DNA of 64,000 nt from Leptoclinus maculatus (GCA_032191485.1 JAVDOI010000193.1:157501-221500); one strand, 5' to 3'; positions 19,901 to 31,075 are shown, counted from the stretch's first letter. Program-made: numbers and translations. The notes: generated by a model not told the origin, from the letters alone.

Positions 19901-22900
19901 CGTTCCATTTGTATCCAGCAACCTCCCTTTAAACACGAGTGCTTTTCAAAATAAAATGAATACACAATTCATTGACATCCCTAATGCTGCTGACCTGAGC
20001 AGACGGTGATGTTGTCATGGCAGCCGCGGCTCTGCCTGCCCTCTCCGAGACAGGGCAGCCCGCCGAACCTGGCGGGAGGACTGTTGCATTGCCTGGTGCG
20101 GGCGGACGACCCGTCGCACTCCGACCACGGTGACCACGGACTCCACGAACCGTGGACTAGAGGAGAGAGAGGACAGGAAACACAGAGAGACACAGACTAA
20201 GGTTGTGTGACAGTACGTATTGTTATATCCGTCTACCTGTAGAGGACATCAGGACATGATAAAAAGACAGAGACATGTAGATATAAAGAATCGACATCAA
20301 ATGTGAATTCCTCCATCTTCATTAGCTGAGGAGCCAGTGATACCTGGACAGAAGGTGATGACAGGGCAGGGTTGTCTCTGGATTTGAACTCCGACCCCAT
20401 TGTGCGTTTCCTGTTCTCCGGGGCAGGCCACTCCTCCGGCCTTGGGCTGAGGACAGCCACAGCTCCTGTAGCGGGACACCGACTCTGCCCCACAGGTCCT
20501 GGAGCACGGAGTCCACTCTGACCAGTCACACCAGCCGCCCGACACTGGAAACACACACACACAACATACATCTATGGCCTTCCCAAACCCAGACTTTATT
20601 TTCATACACAGATATTCTTTTTATCATAAAGTCAGAAATAAAAACAAGTTCTTATTTGTATTGTGTTCTTGTGTTGGTGAGTTTGACCTTCAGTCAGTTT
20701 TAAGTGTTGTTTAACACACACGACTTACAGCTAGTCCTACTCACCTGGACAGGGGTATCTGGTGCAGTTGAGCCTCCCACCCTCACAGGTGCTGAAACAA
20801 AGAGGAACAACAACATCATTATGCTTCTGTCCCTTCTTTCTGGCTGTTTCTCTGTTAAATATAACTGTGGTGAACATGCATGTGTAGCATGTCTCCATTA
20901 TTCTGACCAGTTGTTACATCCATCCGGGGCTCCGGTGGTCTCCCCTGGTTGCAGCCTGTGTCCGGTGCTGAGGTCCATGCAGGGACAGTCTTCTCTCTCT
21001 ACACAGGCTGTCCCGTTAGCAGACAGGACCTTCCCCCCTGTACAGTAGCACCCGGGCTCACATTGCCACTCGCAGTGCTGAGGGACAGGAAGGAAATCAC
21101 CACCAGAGTCTGCCCCCTGACAGGTGGTCGATGCATACCACAGCCTTCCTCATCTGACCCGTCCAAACAGTCCCGTCTGCCGTCACACACCTGTGCCGAG
21201 TCAATACAGCCAAAAGACCGGCACGCAAACTGGCCCTCCACGCAAAGCACTCTGGGTAGGCCGCCATTGTACGGAGTTGTAGCGGCCCACAGGGCTGTGA
21301 ATGAAAATGAAACAGTGGTTACAGCATATGTTTATTTTGTATAAAGTGTTGTAGGAGAACCAGCAAGGCTGTCTCGCCTTTTGTGGTTTGCAACCCAGGT
21401 TTTCCAGAATGTCGGGTTGTGGTGAGATGCAGCCCAGGTTGACCTGTGGTGACCCCTGGGTAGATGGATGTTTGAAATCATTAACTGTGACTTGCAAACA
21501 GACACACACAAAAGGGGGGGGGGGGGGGGAACTTTGGTAAAAAGCCAACGACAATGAGCAGAAAGTAGATTTGATCAACAGCACATTTTACCTGTACTTG
21601 AGGTTGTCGTCTTCTGGAGTCCAGTTTGACCTGTGACCCCTGGGGTAGCCACGCCAGGAAGGCCACCTTGGGACCTGGTGGTGTAGAGGCCTGGGGCGCC
21701 AGGGACATAAATAAAGACAGACACGGATAAAAGAAGATGGAACACAAGGAAGACCAGGAAGGTGCTGTAGATATCTTCACTCAATTGTCAAATGTAAATT
21801 GTTTTGAATCATTTAATCATGTAAGGAGACTAAAAGGACACAAAAGAAGAGAAACAAATATGTACATGACCGACTATGGCTCAGGCCTCACCACAGTTGA
21901 TCTCGTCAGAGTGGTCCTTGCAGTCCGCTCGACCGTCACAAAGCACAGAGACGGGGACGCACTCTCCACTGTGCAGGCATGCAAACAGGCCTGGCTCACA
22001 GCGCGGTACGGTCACTGTCCCACCACCAGAGGGAGACGTGGTCACGCTGCTGGGGGTCACCAGCTCATCTGGGAGAGCAGGAGGAAAGGTTGCTTCATTA
22101 ATAACACTGTTGTGAAGACGACTCACTAGATCTGTAAAGCAAAGATGAGCTAGTACACAAGAGGAATTAGGTCCTGAGGATTATGATTCCTCACCTCCTC
22201 TGCAGCCGAGGATCTCCACACGCAGGTAGAAGGTGGGTCTGAACTCCACAGAGATGACGCGCAGGTAGCGAGCTCTGACCAGCCGACCGAGTCAGCGGGT
22301 CACTGGGTTCCTGCCCGCCATGCGCACCTCAAACACCTTCACACAACCGACAGGGCAATTCCACATGAGCACATCTAATGTCTAGAAGAATGCATCAGAT
22401 TTGTCTTTTTCTCCCCATGTATGAACACATTCATATGTAAATACAGAAAACATTTGATGTTAAATAAGACACTAAATGTCCACATTAGTACAAATACCTT
22501 AGCTGGGCCTCCAGGGTTCCCATCCTCAGTATAGTCTGTGAAGAGGCTGCTGTGCAGGGCGAAGGCCAGGCGGTATTTAGTGAGGTAGCCCCACATGCGT
22601 TCACTGACCTGGGTCACCACCCCTGATACCCATGTGGGCTCCAGGAAGTCCACCTGGAAAAAGGGCTGGGGATCTGCAGGTAAGGGGCTCCATCCAGGCT
22701 CCATAACCTGACTGCACAGAGGATGATGTGGTTTGTTGTTTTTTTCTGAATGCTTTATATTTTAGACTTTTAAGTGCATGCAAAAAAACACGTGGAATGT
22801 TCCTGCTAGTGTACACTTAAGGGACGACTACCAATCAAAGGTTAGATCGCTCACACGTTAGGGACGATGTTTAGTCGTCCAGCATCAGCAGGGTTGTTCT

Positions 22901-22975
22901 CGCGGTGCGAGGACGACGTCAGCTGACCGTATCGAATCCTCCCATCCTCCAGTCCAAGGGGAGAGGAGCAGATGG
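16934..22975 (-). CDS. sspo: SCO-spondin, central part (discoidin, LDLa, TIL and TSP1 exons)
   Basis: SCO-spondin is a giant secreted glycoprotein of the subcommissural organ that assembles Reissner's fibre in cerebrospinal fluid. Exons in transcript order: discoidin (F5/8C) 22975-22857, 22707-22498, 22336-22195; LDLa 22068-21892; linker 21690-21592; LDLa 21294-21139 (CDGRRDCLDGSDEEGCG); TIL 21077-20908; 20791-20745; TSP1 20544-20344; TSP1 20156-19995; TIL 19754-19554; 19432-19349; TSP1 19255-19034; TSP1 18791-18639; TIL 18495-18329; 18095-17950; TSP1 17860-17640; microexon 17334-17317; TSP1 17098-16934. Most domain exons begin and end in phase 1, the modular pattern typical of this gene. Two lesions exist: TGA at 22294-22292 and a +1 shift at 19103-19109. 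Upstream and downstream parts of the gene are absent from this block, so it is partial. Confidence 0.87.
17317..17334 (-). CDS. sspo: sspo 18-base microexon
   Basis: Flanked by CTACAG (acceptor) and GTAAAG (donor). It joins the end of the TSP1 exon at 17640 (phase 1) to the exon at 17098 and adds six codons, so the linker reads DCPEEALLPDEDAGFSPW in frame across three exons. The fit of both phases is the main support. Confidence 0.8.
19034..19255 (-). CDS. sspo: sspo TSP1 exon with a one-base frameshift in a G/C run
   Basis: The domain reads GGWSQWGSWTECSLSCGGG, then RRRQCDNPSPP, and then runs to a stop. With six rather than seven C in the run at 19103-19109 the frame continues through GRGCLGVAEQQKDCNIHLCT to the donor. 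Exon length 222 conflicts with flanking phases, which require 221. The extra base is either a real mutation or a homopolymer error. Confidence 0.85.
21514..21529 (+). repeat. Run of 16 G
   Basis: Pure homopolymer in an sspo intron (C-run on the sspo sense strand). It follows an (AC)n stretch, so length polymorphism or sequencing slippage is likely. Confidence 0.95.
22195..22336 (-). CDS. sspo: sspo discoidin C-terminal exon with in-frame TGA
   Basis: The frame fixed by both splice phases reads VFEVRMAGRNPVTR, TGA, then LGRLVRARYLRVISVEFRPT and RVEILGC. The stop falls where an Arg (CGA) would be a one-step CpG transition away. The same TGA is present in the duplicate exon at 37418-37420. Confidence 0.85.
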
Positions 22976-22989
22976 CTGCAGAATATGAT

Positions 22990-24240
22990 ACACATGTTAA
23001 CACCATCCAACAGAGTCTGGCAAACTGAACACTTCAAACACATTAATCCTATTCTGTTCAATCAAAACCTGCTTAACGCTACTCTGCCTGGTCTGCATTT
23101 GAGTCCTCCACCATGCCCCGTGACAGTACCACGTAATAGTGAAGGGGTTGACATTCATCAGCTGCAGTGTTTTCAGGAGAACATGAGGCTGTAGGGTGTT
23201 AAAGGCTGAACTGAAATCTACAAACAGTCTAGCATAGGCCCTCGGATTCTCCAGGTGTTTAGTCACTAGATGCACTATACTGTTGGTTGCATCATCAGTG
23301 CCTCTCTGCTGTGTGTATGCAAACTGGTAGGGATCTAGCTGTGGGCCTACATCCAGCCGTAGTTTGCTCACCATGAGCTTCTCCATCCACTTCATCACAA
23401 CAGAGGTTGGAGCAATAGGTCTAAAATCATTATTCTCCTGTGGACAGGGTTTCTTAGGGACGGGTATGATGATTGCCTTTTTCCATCGTGTTGGTACAGT
23501 GTGAGAATCTAGGGACCTCTGGAAAATGGGGCACCAGGCAGGTGTCAATTCATCTGCACATGTTTTTAATAGAAAAGCAGAGATACCATCTGGACCTGTG
23601 GCCTTGTTGACATTGATTTGCTTAAGGACCTTGTTGACGGATTCATGGTCAATCTCTAGCCTGTCAACATCATCAATAGCAATACTATCAAGCACCATGT
23701 CACACTCAGCTGAGAAGTCATAATTGTCAAACCGCTTGTAAAAAGCATTCAGCTCATTTGCTTTAGCCAGTTCATCTACAGCATATAAGGATTTTTTTGT
23801 GGGTTTCATGTTGGTGGCTGTTTTCATGGAGTTCATAGTTTTTTAGAGTTCATAGCCTGGAGGTTTTCCTCTATTGCCTCCCTATGGTGTTCCCGAGCTT
23901 CTTTCAGCCTCTGGTTCAACTCCTTTTGTACAGTTTTTAGTTGTAGGTGGTCGTTGGTCTTAAATGCCTGCTTGTTTCTGTTAATACAGTCCTTCACCTC
24001 CTTTGTGATGTAAGGTTTGTTGTTAGGGTAGACTTTTATTGTCCTTTTTGGAATCAGTGTCAACACAAAATGTTATGTAACTTGTGGTAACTTCTGTGGC
24101 ATTGTCCAGGTTTGGCTCTCCAGAGAAGGTGTCCCAGTCTGTACATAGAAAGCAACCTTTCAGTGTTTCTATGCTGTCATCTGTCCATGCATTGATAGAT
24201 GTTGTTTTGAAAGACACCCCACCCGCTTGTCCCCTGAAGT
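22990..24240 (-). mobile_element. LINE reverse transcriptase fragment (Rex1/L2-like), copy 1
   Basis: A 279-codon frame (23836-22997) reads NKATGPDGISAFLLKTC, VPKKPCPQENNDFRPIA, LDPYQFAYTQQRGTDDA and ARLFVDFSSAFNTLQPH, the standard non-LTR RT blocks up to the FxDFSSAF region. The linker between endonuclease and RT (NNKPYITKEVKDCINRNKQA) is in a separate frame at 24066-23833. It is truncated before the YADD motif and lacks the endonuclease, so it is dead. It sits between wdfy3 and sspo exons, at or near the join between the two genes. Confidence 0.88.
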
Positions 24241-24550
24241 CCAGATCTTCACAAGAATGATGATCACCATCTGACTTTCTTTACGCTGCATATAAACCAG
24301 TGTAACTTGATACATATGACAATACTTGTCTGTTATTGTAGTGACATGATGCTTTATGAGAGCTTTGTAATCTTCTCTCTAGGGCAGTACCAAATGTAAA
24401 GAAAAATCCGTGAACAAAGCTAAAAGAATTCAGTCTTTTTCTATTAAATGAACTTGTTTTGATTCATTTAGTTTCAATACATTTGGACTTCATTAGACTG
24501 CTGAAATGGAGCAGCAGTCCAACCGCCGTGTTTCTGTTTGTATTCAGTAC

Positions 24551-25876
24551 CTTTGGTAAACTTTGTTGCGGACGCCTTTCTGGAAGGCCAACAAGTAGTT
24601 CCTCCCATCTGCTGAGAAGACTTCCACCGCCATGGGCTGAAAGACGATGACATACACGACATTTAATGATCAAAAAACAAGGTGGTGAGTTAAGCACTAA
24701 GAAAAGCAAGAGGTAACTTTGGTATCTTTCAACCTGGACTCTACTTTGAATGTTTTTGTGTCTAAGTGACTAATGAGAACAACACATTTGTTTAGCTGCT
24801 GCCGTCTGCAGCGTTCTCCCTCAATACCGGACCAATGTCAGTAACTGTTGTATACCTTTTAGTCACTAAGACACAAAAACATGGGAAAATAGTGTCCATG
24901 TTGAAAAATGACCATGAAAGCTACTCAATATAAATGTCTAACTCAAAGATGTGTATTGTGTGTATTGGTTCTATATGTGCATGCTGACCTGCAGCAGGTA
25001 GCGTCTCTTGTGCACTTCCTTGATGTCCTCGTAGGCGAAGATGCTGCAGGTTCTCTTCAGCTGACTCTGTCCTTGTCTCGCTCCTCTGGGGATGATGGCC
25101 TCATGCAAACTGGACACGGACGACAGAGAGCGAGGACTTTATCAACTGTCGACTCAGTTCGACATTACGTTTCACCTAGAAAGCACTCGTGTCAACAAAA
25201 AGGGTTTATTTCCTCACACCATTGTAATCATAAGAAGTTTTATGTTTTCATCTGATGAATGACAATGAATTGATTATAAACATGTCCATCATTACTATTA
25301 TTATGAATTGACTTATAAGCTCATTGAATCCTCATTTCAGGCCCCCGTAGACACCATGTTTAGACTCAGTTTAACACCTGAGGGTGACACAATATTATAC
25401 ACAATAATAACTTAAAGAAAGGTACTGTATGTAACACTGGAGACTGATTTGAGCCCTGAGCCGTTCTAAAACTGGAGCAGTCCGGACTCGCTGACCTTCT
25501 CTCCCTCCTCCGGGAGGCGCAGCAGAGACGTGTTGTCCGTCCTCTGCTCCTCCTCGGGGCCTCCCGACTCCAGCAGCTGCTCCCGACTGTCCTCGTCCGC
25601 TGTGGACCGAGACCTCTTCAGAGGAGCCTTCACCAGGCCTGGAGAGCACAGCGGAGTGTTAGACACAGTACACCAAGAAGATAGAATACTAAACCAAGAA
25701 CCTTTCTGAGTAAGAACAAAGTGTTCCCTGGTGTTGCGTCTGGACCTTTGACTCTTGCGATGGTGTCCTCTCCGTGCTCGGGCTCATGCTGTGTGGTCTC
25801 TCCCTTGGTGTTGTGCTCCACAGAGTGCTGGTACATGCCAGGGTTTCCAGACAGCAACCGCACGTAGTACTCCTTA
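24551..25876 (-). pseudogene. wdfy3: wdfy3 (ALFY) PH-region exons, copy 1
   Basis: WDFY3 is a large PH-BEACH/WD40/FYVE adaptor for selective autophagy of protein aggregates. Exons in transcript order: 25876-25746 (KEYYVRLLSGNPGMYQHSVE), 25638-25496 (LVKAPLKRSRSTADED), 25109-24989 (QLKRTCSIFAYEDIKEVHKR), 24636-24551 (VEVFSADGRNYLLAFQKGVR). The exon expected between the second and third, carrying the first half of the PH domain, was not seen in the 387 bases available. The exons leading to the BEACH domain do not follow; a LINE and sspo exons do. Sequence within the exons is clean, so decay is recent or the order is an assembly artefact. Confidence 0.85.
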
Positions 25877-27411
25877 CTGAATCATAATGAATCACAACCC
25901 CTAAATCATTATACGCATCTCCAGATTCATGCCATTATATAGTCTTATTAATAATAATAATATTCAAGAAGGTTTGACTGTGTATGAAATGCAAATGACC
26001 AAATAAATGCATGAAAGCTACCCCATCATTTGTAGCTGTAACTAAGGGACATCATATTGACTTCAAAGCAGAACGATCTGGGATGATATGCAACCACTTC
26101 CATGCAAAAGACATAAGACATGTCACTTATGGTTAGTTTGATACAAGGATGTTCATTCTGATAATGTGAACTTCACATAATGTGAGATCCAATCCAACAG
26201 CCTCATCTGTAGCACCAGTAACTTGGTGTTCATGTAGAACACGTTCACATGCAAATGCACATAAAACCAACGGAGACGTGCGTGTTTATTTAACGTTAAC
26301 GTGATTCAAATGAAGCACCGGGTCCCGGTCATATCTTGTTGTTCTTTCGTTACGTGTCCGTAAAGTAACAGAGTATCTCTAGTTCACCTTAACTGGCCGC
26401 TGGTCAGCCTCTATATTCACTGACCTACAGTAGTAAGCGATAACTCATTTTATTTGAATGCACGCTCGTGTTAACTTATGATACTTTTGGTCACAAAAAC
26501 GCATCAAAGTCGGACATGAATTAACCGGTATGAACCGTTAACGGCTCCAGATTACAACACGTTAGCATGTTAGCATAACAAACTCATACAGAAGTCCGAC
26601 TTCGACACAATAACACAAAAGAAACACAACTGACTTCATCTTCATAGCTTTCAAGTGAATGTCAGACAGCCCAGACTAATTATCATGACATTTGAATTCA
26701 TTGTTATTCATCTTAATGACTTACCGTTTCACGTAAGGCTGAGACCGACTGACTGACTAACACCGGAGAAAGTCTGTCATTCGCAAAACGGCGCCACAGC
26801 GCTGCTGGTGGCCAAAGATAGATTATACATTTATATATATATATATATTAAATGTATTTTATTTAACAGATGGCATTTCTCTCTCAATCGTGACCAAATG
26901 GTCAGCTGGAACATGCATCAAACTAAAACATGTTTGTCAAAAATATGTAGAGCGATTCAAAAATATGAATAAATCGCCACACTTATTGCTTCAATCAGTT
27001 TCATGACATAATTAACATTCAAATAATAAACTCACTATAATGTGACTGCCTAATATGAATGAAAGAATTAAATAAAATACCCTATTCATAAGCTGTGTTA
27101 ACATTGCAGGCCACTAAAATACATATCACCTTCACATTATGTTACTACACAACTAAGCTAGCTATTGTAAACATTAGCTAAAGTAGCAATTAAGCTAACG
27201 TTAGCTGTTGGTAATTACCCACAATTCCAAGGGGCAGCCTCAGCCACATTAATAAAGCCCATAACTTCAAAATTAAAGCAATTTAAAATGTGAAAAAAGT
27301 CTCTGTGAAGTTAAATTGAGCCAGAGATGTAGTTAGACATGAAAATAGCCAAAGAAAAATAACTGGCACCCTCAGTTAAAAGGGTTTGTCACTGTAATAC
27401 TATAAATAGCT
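25877..27411. other. Non-coding AT-rich part of the duplicated block
   Basis: No coding exon recognised apart from the candidate first exon. It holds an AT microsatellite at 26832-26851 and small TTAGC/GTTAGC-rich stretches near 26560 and 27150-27210. Confidence 0.5.
26725..26830 (-). promoter_or_regulatory. Candidate untranslated first exon / promoter (copy 1)
   Basis: On the minus strand a CpG-containing stretch with GGCGCCGTTTTGCG ends in GAAACG followed by a strong donor GTAAGT at 26724-26719. It lies about 850 bases upstream of the first wdfy3 exon of this block. Transcription start and function are inference; an acceptor-preceded internal exon is not excluded. Confidence 0.3.
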
Positions 27412-27469
27412 CTGGACTTCCTAGTTATATTTGGTTTGTGTGGTCCATCCGCTGTCATACATAGGGGTT

Positions 27470-27648
27470 GATAATGAGGGTATGAGTCTCCTTAGCACTG
27501 CTGGCATAGCAGGCCAAGCAAGAGACGACCTGGATCAGGTCTAGAGGGATACAATGGTGATAATGATAATGAGGGTATGAGTCTCCTTAGCACTGCTGGC
27601 ATAGCAGGCCAAGCAAGAGACGACCTGGATCAGGTCTAGAGGGATACC
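27470..27648 (+). repeat. Two-copy tandem duplication (94-base period)
   Basis: GATAATGAGGGTATGAGTCT begins at 27470 and again at 27564; both copies continue through GCATAGCAGGCCAAGCAAGA to CTAGAGGGATAC with no difference noticed. The block is absent from duplication copy 2. Confidence 0.9.
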
Positions 27649-27713
27649 TAGATACAATGGCCTTGTAGCCGCTGGTCTAGGGACAAAGGTTGGAACACAA
27701 ATTCCTTTTTTTC

Positions 27714-27714
<1 letters not shown>

Positions 27715-27746
<32 letters not shown>
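27715..27746 (+). repeat. GT microsatellite
   Basis: About fifteen uninterrupted GT repeats. Confidence 0.95.
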
Positions 27747-27749
<3 letters not shown>

Positions 27750-28516
27750 ACGCTCATGTCAAAAACTGCATCTTTAGCACTAAAGTTGGGTGCTCTCGGG
27801 CTCAGAGGTTGTCGCATATACCGCCGAAACGTACATATCGAGAGCAAAAAAAATAAAATAAATGCTATATACCAGATTAAACAGCAACATCTGAGCAACA
27901 CTACCATATAAGTCATTTTTTACACACTCCAAAACACAACTATAGACAACCACACAGCCAAACTGAGAAAATTGTGAACCGCATCACACCTTGAGGTGCT
28001 TTTCTGGGCAAAAACGCTGGAAATTGACGGTAATCTGTTCGAAGCATATGCTCTCCAGGTCATTCTCTCTCTTTCTGTGTTAAAATGGACGTTTTCAGTC
28101 AATATATGAGAAGATGGTCAAAGAACGTATCATTACACTCTCTGTTCATTTCCGCATCTATTGCTGTGTCACATGCGAAAATCCGCCAATCAGAAGGCTC
28201 TGTAAAGTTCAGATGAAATCTGTGAAAGTGGAAGAAAATTGCATATGAGCACCCCAGAGAGCTCAAAATGGCTCAAAATTATGCCAAACAGCTGTCATAT
28301 GATAGATTGAACATGCTTAGTGATAAAACAAGTGAAATATATAGTTATATAGTATATAAAAGTACAATGGAACAGATGGTACAGCTGCATCCAAAATGAG
28401 AATTTGGCTTGACTCTGCATGAAATCTTGTATGGAACTGCTTCACTTTATCAAAGTAAAAATTGCTGTGGAAACGTATTATCTATTGTGCTATGATTGTA
28501 AGATGCATAGCCATCA
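27746..28516 (-). repeat. Interspersed repeat family A, copy 2
   Basis: The reverse complement shares TTTGATAAAGTGAAGCAG, TATATACTATATAACTATAT and TTCTGATTGGCGGATTTTCG with copy 1, and continues beyond the point where copy 1 is cut. It is adjacent to, and may belong with, the open frame at 28514-29060. Confidence 0.65.
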
Positions 28517-29060
28517 CCCCTGCTGTGCTAAATCTCTCGCCAGGTGTTGTTGGCACGAGAGCCAAAACCAACCTGCTGCTGCTGCTGCTACAACTGGCTT
28601 TTGTTCCTCATAGCTGAGAAGAGACTGGACTTCTTGAAAGCTGAGGGAATAGTTAACAAATGACAGCAGGCTGTCCTTGCTGTGCCCCGCTGCCATGAAC
28701 ACTCCTGCAGCCTCCTCCTTTTGCTGGTTCCTGATGAGGTAGATGGTGTACCCAATGTCATTCTCCAGGAGCCAGCGGAAGGACTTCCCCTTGTACTTCC
28801 CAAACTGCAGGATGTAGTCTCCAGTCACCTCAGTTTTATCTGAAGCATCCCCTCCTCTCTGGCGGACCACAGTCAGAGCATTCTGTCTGACCAGCTCCTC
28901 CTTCACAGGTGTCCTGTAGAGACTGGTTGTCTTTGAGAACTTTGGCAGCATCAGTCGGATCCTGACGGAGAAATCCAAGTGGTCCCTTACCGAACGGAAC
29001 CGTCATTCTCCCAGGGAAAATAAAATGTTTGTGCATTTGACCTGTAAAGACAAAGAGTAA
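28514..29060 (-). CDS. Unclassified fish repeat-associated open frame (FGKYKGKSF motif)
   Basis: The minus-strand frame 28978-28514 reads TGDYILQFGKYKGKSFRWLL, then ENDIGYTIYLIRNQQKEEAA, and a Ser/Leu-rich tail ending in a polyalanine run. An overlapping second frame just upstream (29081-28836) supplies GRMTVPFGKGPLGFLRQDP, so one frame change separates the two parts. I recall similar proteins as multi-copy, transposon-linked ORFs in fish but cannot name the family. The first part survives in duplication copy 2 (42549-42640) while the rest is deleted there. No catalytic motif is visible. Probably a decayed passenger of a DNA transposon. Confidence 0.45.
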
Positions 29061-29199
29061 AATATATATTTTTTGCTGCAAAACATTTGCATCAAGCAGC
29101 CTTACTAATCTTTAACTAATAGCCTAATTAGCATTAATTAATAAACTCATCAACATCTGTGTATGTCACAAAAAAGACAAAATGTGAAAGACAAAAACA

Positions 29200-29345
29200 C
29201 TTATTTCAGCATTTATTTATTCAGTTTTGTATTCATTTCTGTATTTATACATTTATTTATTTAGTCCTGTATTTATACATTTATTTATTCTTTCCTGTAT
29301 TCATTTATACATTTATTATTGCATTTATTTATACTTAAAAACAAT
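29200..29345 (+). repeat. AT-rich TTTAT(T/A) low-complexity tract
   Basis: Imperfect repeats of TGTATTTATACATTTATTTATT. Duplicated at 42820-42955. Confidence 0.8.
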
Positions 29346-29429
29346 TTCGTCCTCCATAAGTCACATGTCATCTCTTCTGTCTAATCGAACGAATATACAC
29401 CTGTTCTCACGCTTGCCCAGCAACCGTTA

Positions 29430-29540
29430 AACTGCGTGGCCGAACGGTTAGCGTGACTGCACACAACGTAAAACCTCAATGCGCATGCGCAGATCATTGG
29501 GGCGCAGGGGTCGGTGGTTCGACTCCCGAGAGAACCTTTA
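29430..29540 (+). repeat. tRNA-like sequence (SINE head or tRNA pseudogene)
   Basis: A box-like TGGCCGAACGGTTAGCG (29437-29453) and a B box-like GGTTCGACTCC (29516-29526) resemble the internal RNA polymerase III promoter of a class II (Ser/Leu-type) tRNA. The spacing is longer than in a mature tRNA and includes the palindrome TGCGCATGCGCA. No acceptor-stem pairing was found, so a functional tRNA is unlikely. Confidence 0.4.
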
Positions 29541-30044
29541 ATTGTGAAAGTCTCACCAGCTTCTAAGAAGGGGAGTAAACACAAAAGATTATCTTTTTCT
29601 TGTTGTATGAATTAATAAAAGCGACAACTCGGGTCCTGTCCTGACTTCATATCATACAATACACCCACATATATGTAGCCACAAAACTCTGACCTGAAAT
29701 AGGCAAATTGATACATTTTTGCTCAATTTTGCATCCACTTTGTTAAGAAAAACTCCTCTGTCTAACAAAAAAGTTGAATGAAAAACGATAGTCAAACCTC
29801 ATTACATGATCACATGTTTCCTCTTGACAGGGAGCTGTGATGGAAGATTTCTATGTTAATCGGGAGAAGAGAGTTTTGTTCACAAATCAATAATAAAGTC
29901 TTCAGAAGAATCAAAGTTGTCTTTTTCGGTTTATTCTCTTGCAAGGGAAAAATGCAACACAGCCACTCAGTTAGTGTCTGTGTTGGAAGCTTCAACATTG
30001 TACAGGAACATCACATCATTTATGCAAACACAGGTTCACGTGAT

Positions 30045-30886
30045 CGGCCAGAAATCTAGGTGTAGTTATGGATTCAGACCTCAACCTGAACAGCCATATC
30101 AAGACAATGATTAAATCAGCCTGCTATCACCTGAAGAATATATCAAGGATTAGAGGACTTATGTCTCAACAGGATTTGGAAAACCTTGTCCATGCATTTA
30201 TCTTCAGTAGACTGGACTACTGTAACGGTGTGTTTACAGTTTTCTGTAACAAGTCAATCAGAAAGCTGCAGCTGATTCAGAACGCTGCAGCTCGAGTCCT
30301 CACTAAGACAAAGAAAGTGGATCACATCACTCCAGTTCTGAGGTCTTTACACTGGCTTCCTGTCCAACAAAGAATTGACTTTAAAATCCTGCTGTTGGTT
30401 TATAAAGCACTGAATGGTTTAGGGCCAAAATACATGTCTGATCTGCTGCTACCTTATGAACCATCCCTACTCTTAGGTGGTCTGGGACCGGTCTGCTCTC
30501 TGTTCCAAGAGTCACAACTAAACATGGAGAAGCAGCGTTCAGTTTTTCTGCCCCAAATATCTGGAACAAAGTCCCAGAAAGCTGCAGGTCTGCTGAGACC
30601 CTCAGCTCCTTTAAGTCAAGACTGAAGACTTTTCTGTTTGCTGCTGCCTTTAATTGAACCAGGTTCAAGGATATTAATCAATCTCCTGCATTTCTGCATT
30701 TTACTACTGTATTTTATTTCTTACACTGCTTTTTAATGTTTCAATGAATGTTCTTAATTGTTTTTAAATCTCCTTTTCTTATGCCTTATGTTTTGATGCT
30801 TTTAATGGTTTTATGTGAAGCACTTTGAATTACCCTGTTGTTGAAATGTGCTATACAAATAAACTTGCCTTGCCTTGAACAGGACC
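30045..30886 (+). mobile_element. 5'-truncated L2-clade LINE
   Basis: The frame 30068-30625 is the C-terminal end of a non-LTR reverse transcriptase ORF (FIFSRLDYCNGVFTVFCNKS, IQNAAARVLTKTKKVDHITP, LRSLHWLPVQQRIDFKILLL). After a frame change it ends SFKSRLKTFLFAAAFN and then has the typical fish L2 3' end GTGCTATACAAATAAACTTG followed by a short CCTTG repeat. There is no RT core, so it is a dead fragment. Confidence 0.88.
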
Positions 30887-31075
30887 CTGGTTTCCTGAAC
30901 TGCTTATGAAAGACTACTGTGTTTTTTTAAGAATATGTGTCTTTTTACTTTGGAAGACATCTTTCAAAACTTCTACACTACTAAAATATATGTTCCCATT
31001 ACAGAGCAGAGAGGGGAGGGGCTTTGAAGAGGCAAAAAAAGAGGCAGGAAAGCGTGCTGGGCTGCTGTAAACGAC

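Larger units (their letters stand above)
22098..29346. repeat. Segmental duplication, copy 1
   Basis: Matches 37224-42959 at offset 15126, changing to 15136 after a 10-base indel near 24230 (CGAACCCTCC is extra in copy 2). Only a handful of substitutions were noticed up to about 27050; small differences increase near 27170-27260. Copy 1 contains 27412-28940, absent from copy 2. Left edge TTAATAACACTG, right edge CTTAAAAACAATT. Confidence 0.93.

Noticed and set aside
22985..23194. Plus-strand frames repeated at 22985 and 38111, 23526 and 38652, 24908 and 40044
   Set aside because: Antisense shadows of the LINE and wdfy3 exons, duplicated with the segment.
29430..29540. Functional tRNA gene
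   Set aside because: A- and B-box-like words exist but the spacing is too long and no acceptor stem pairs.
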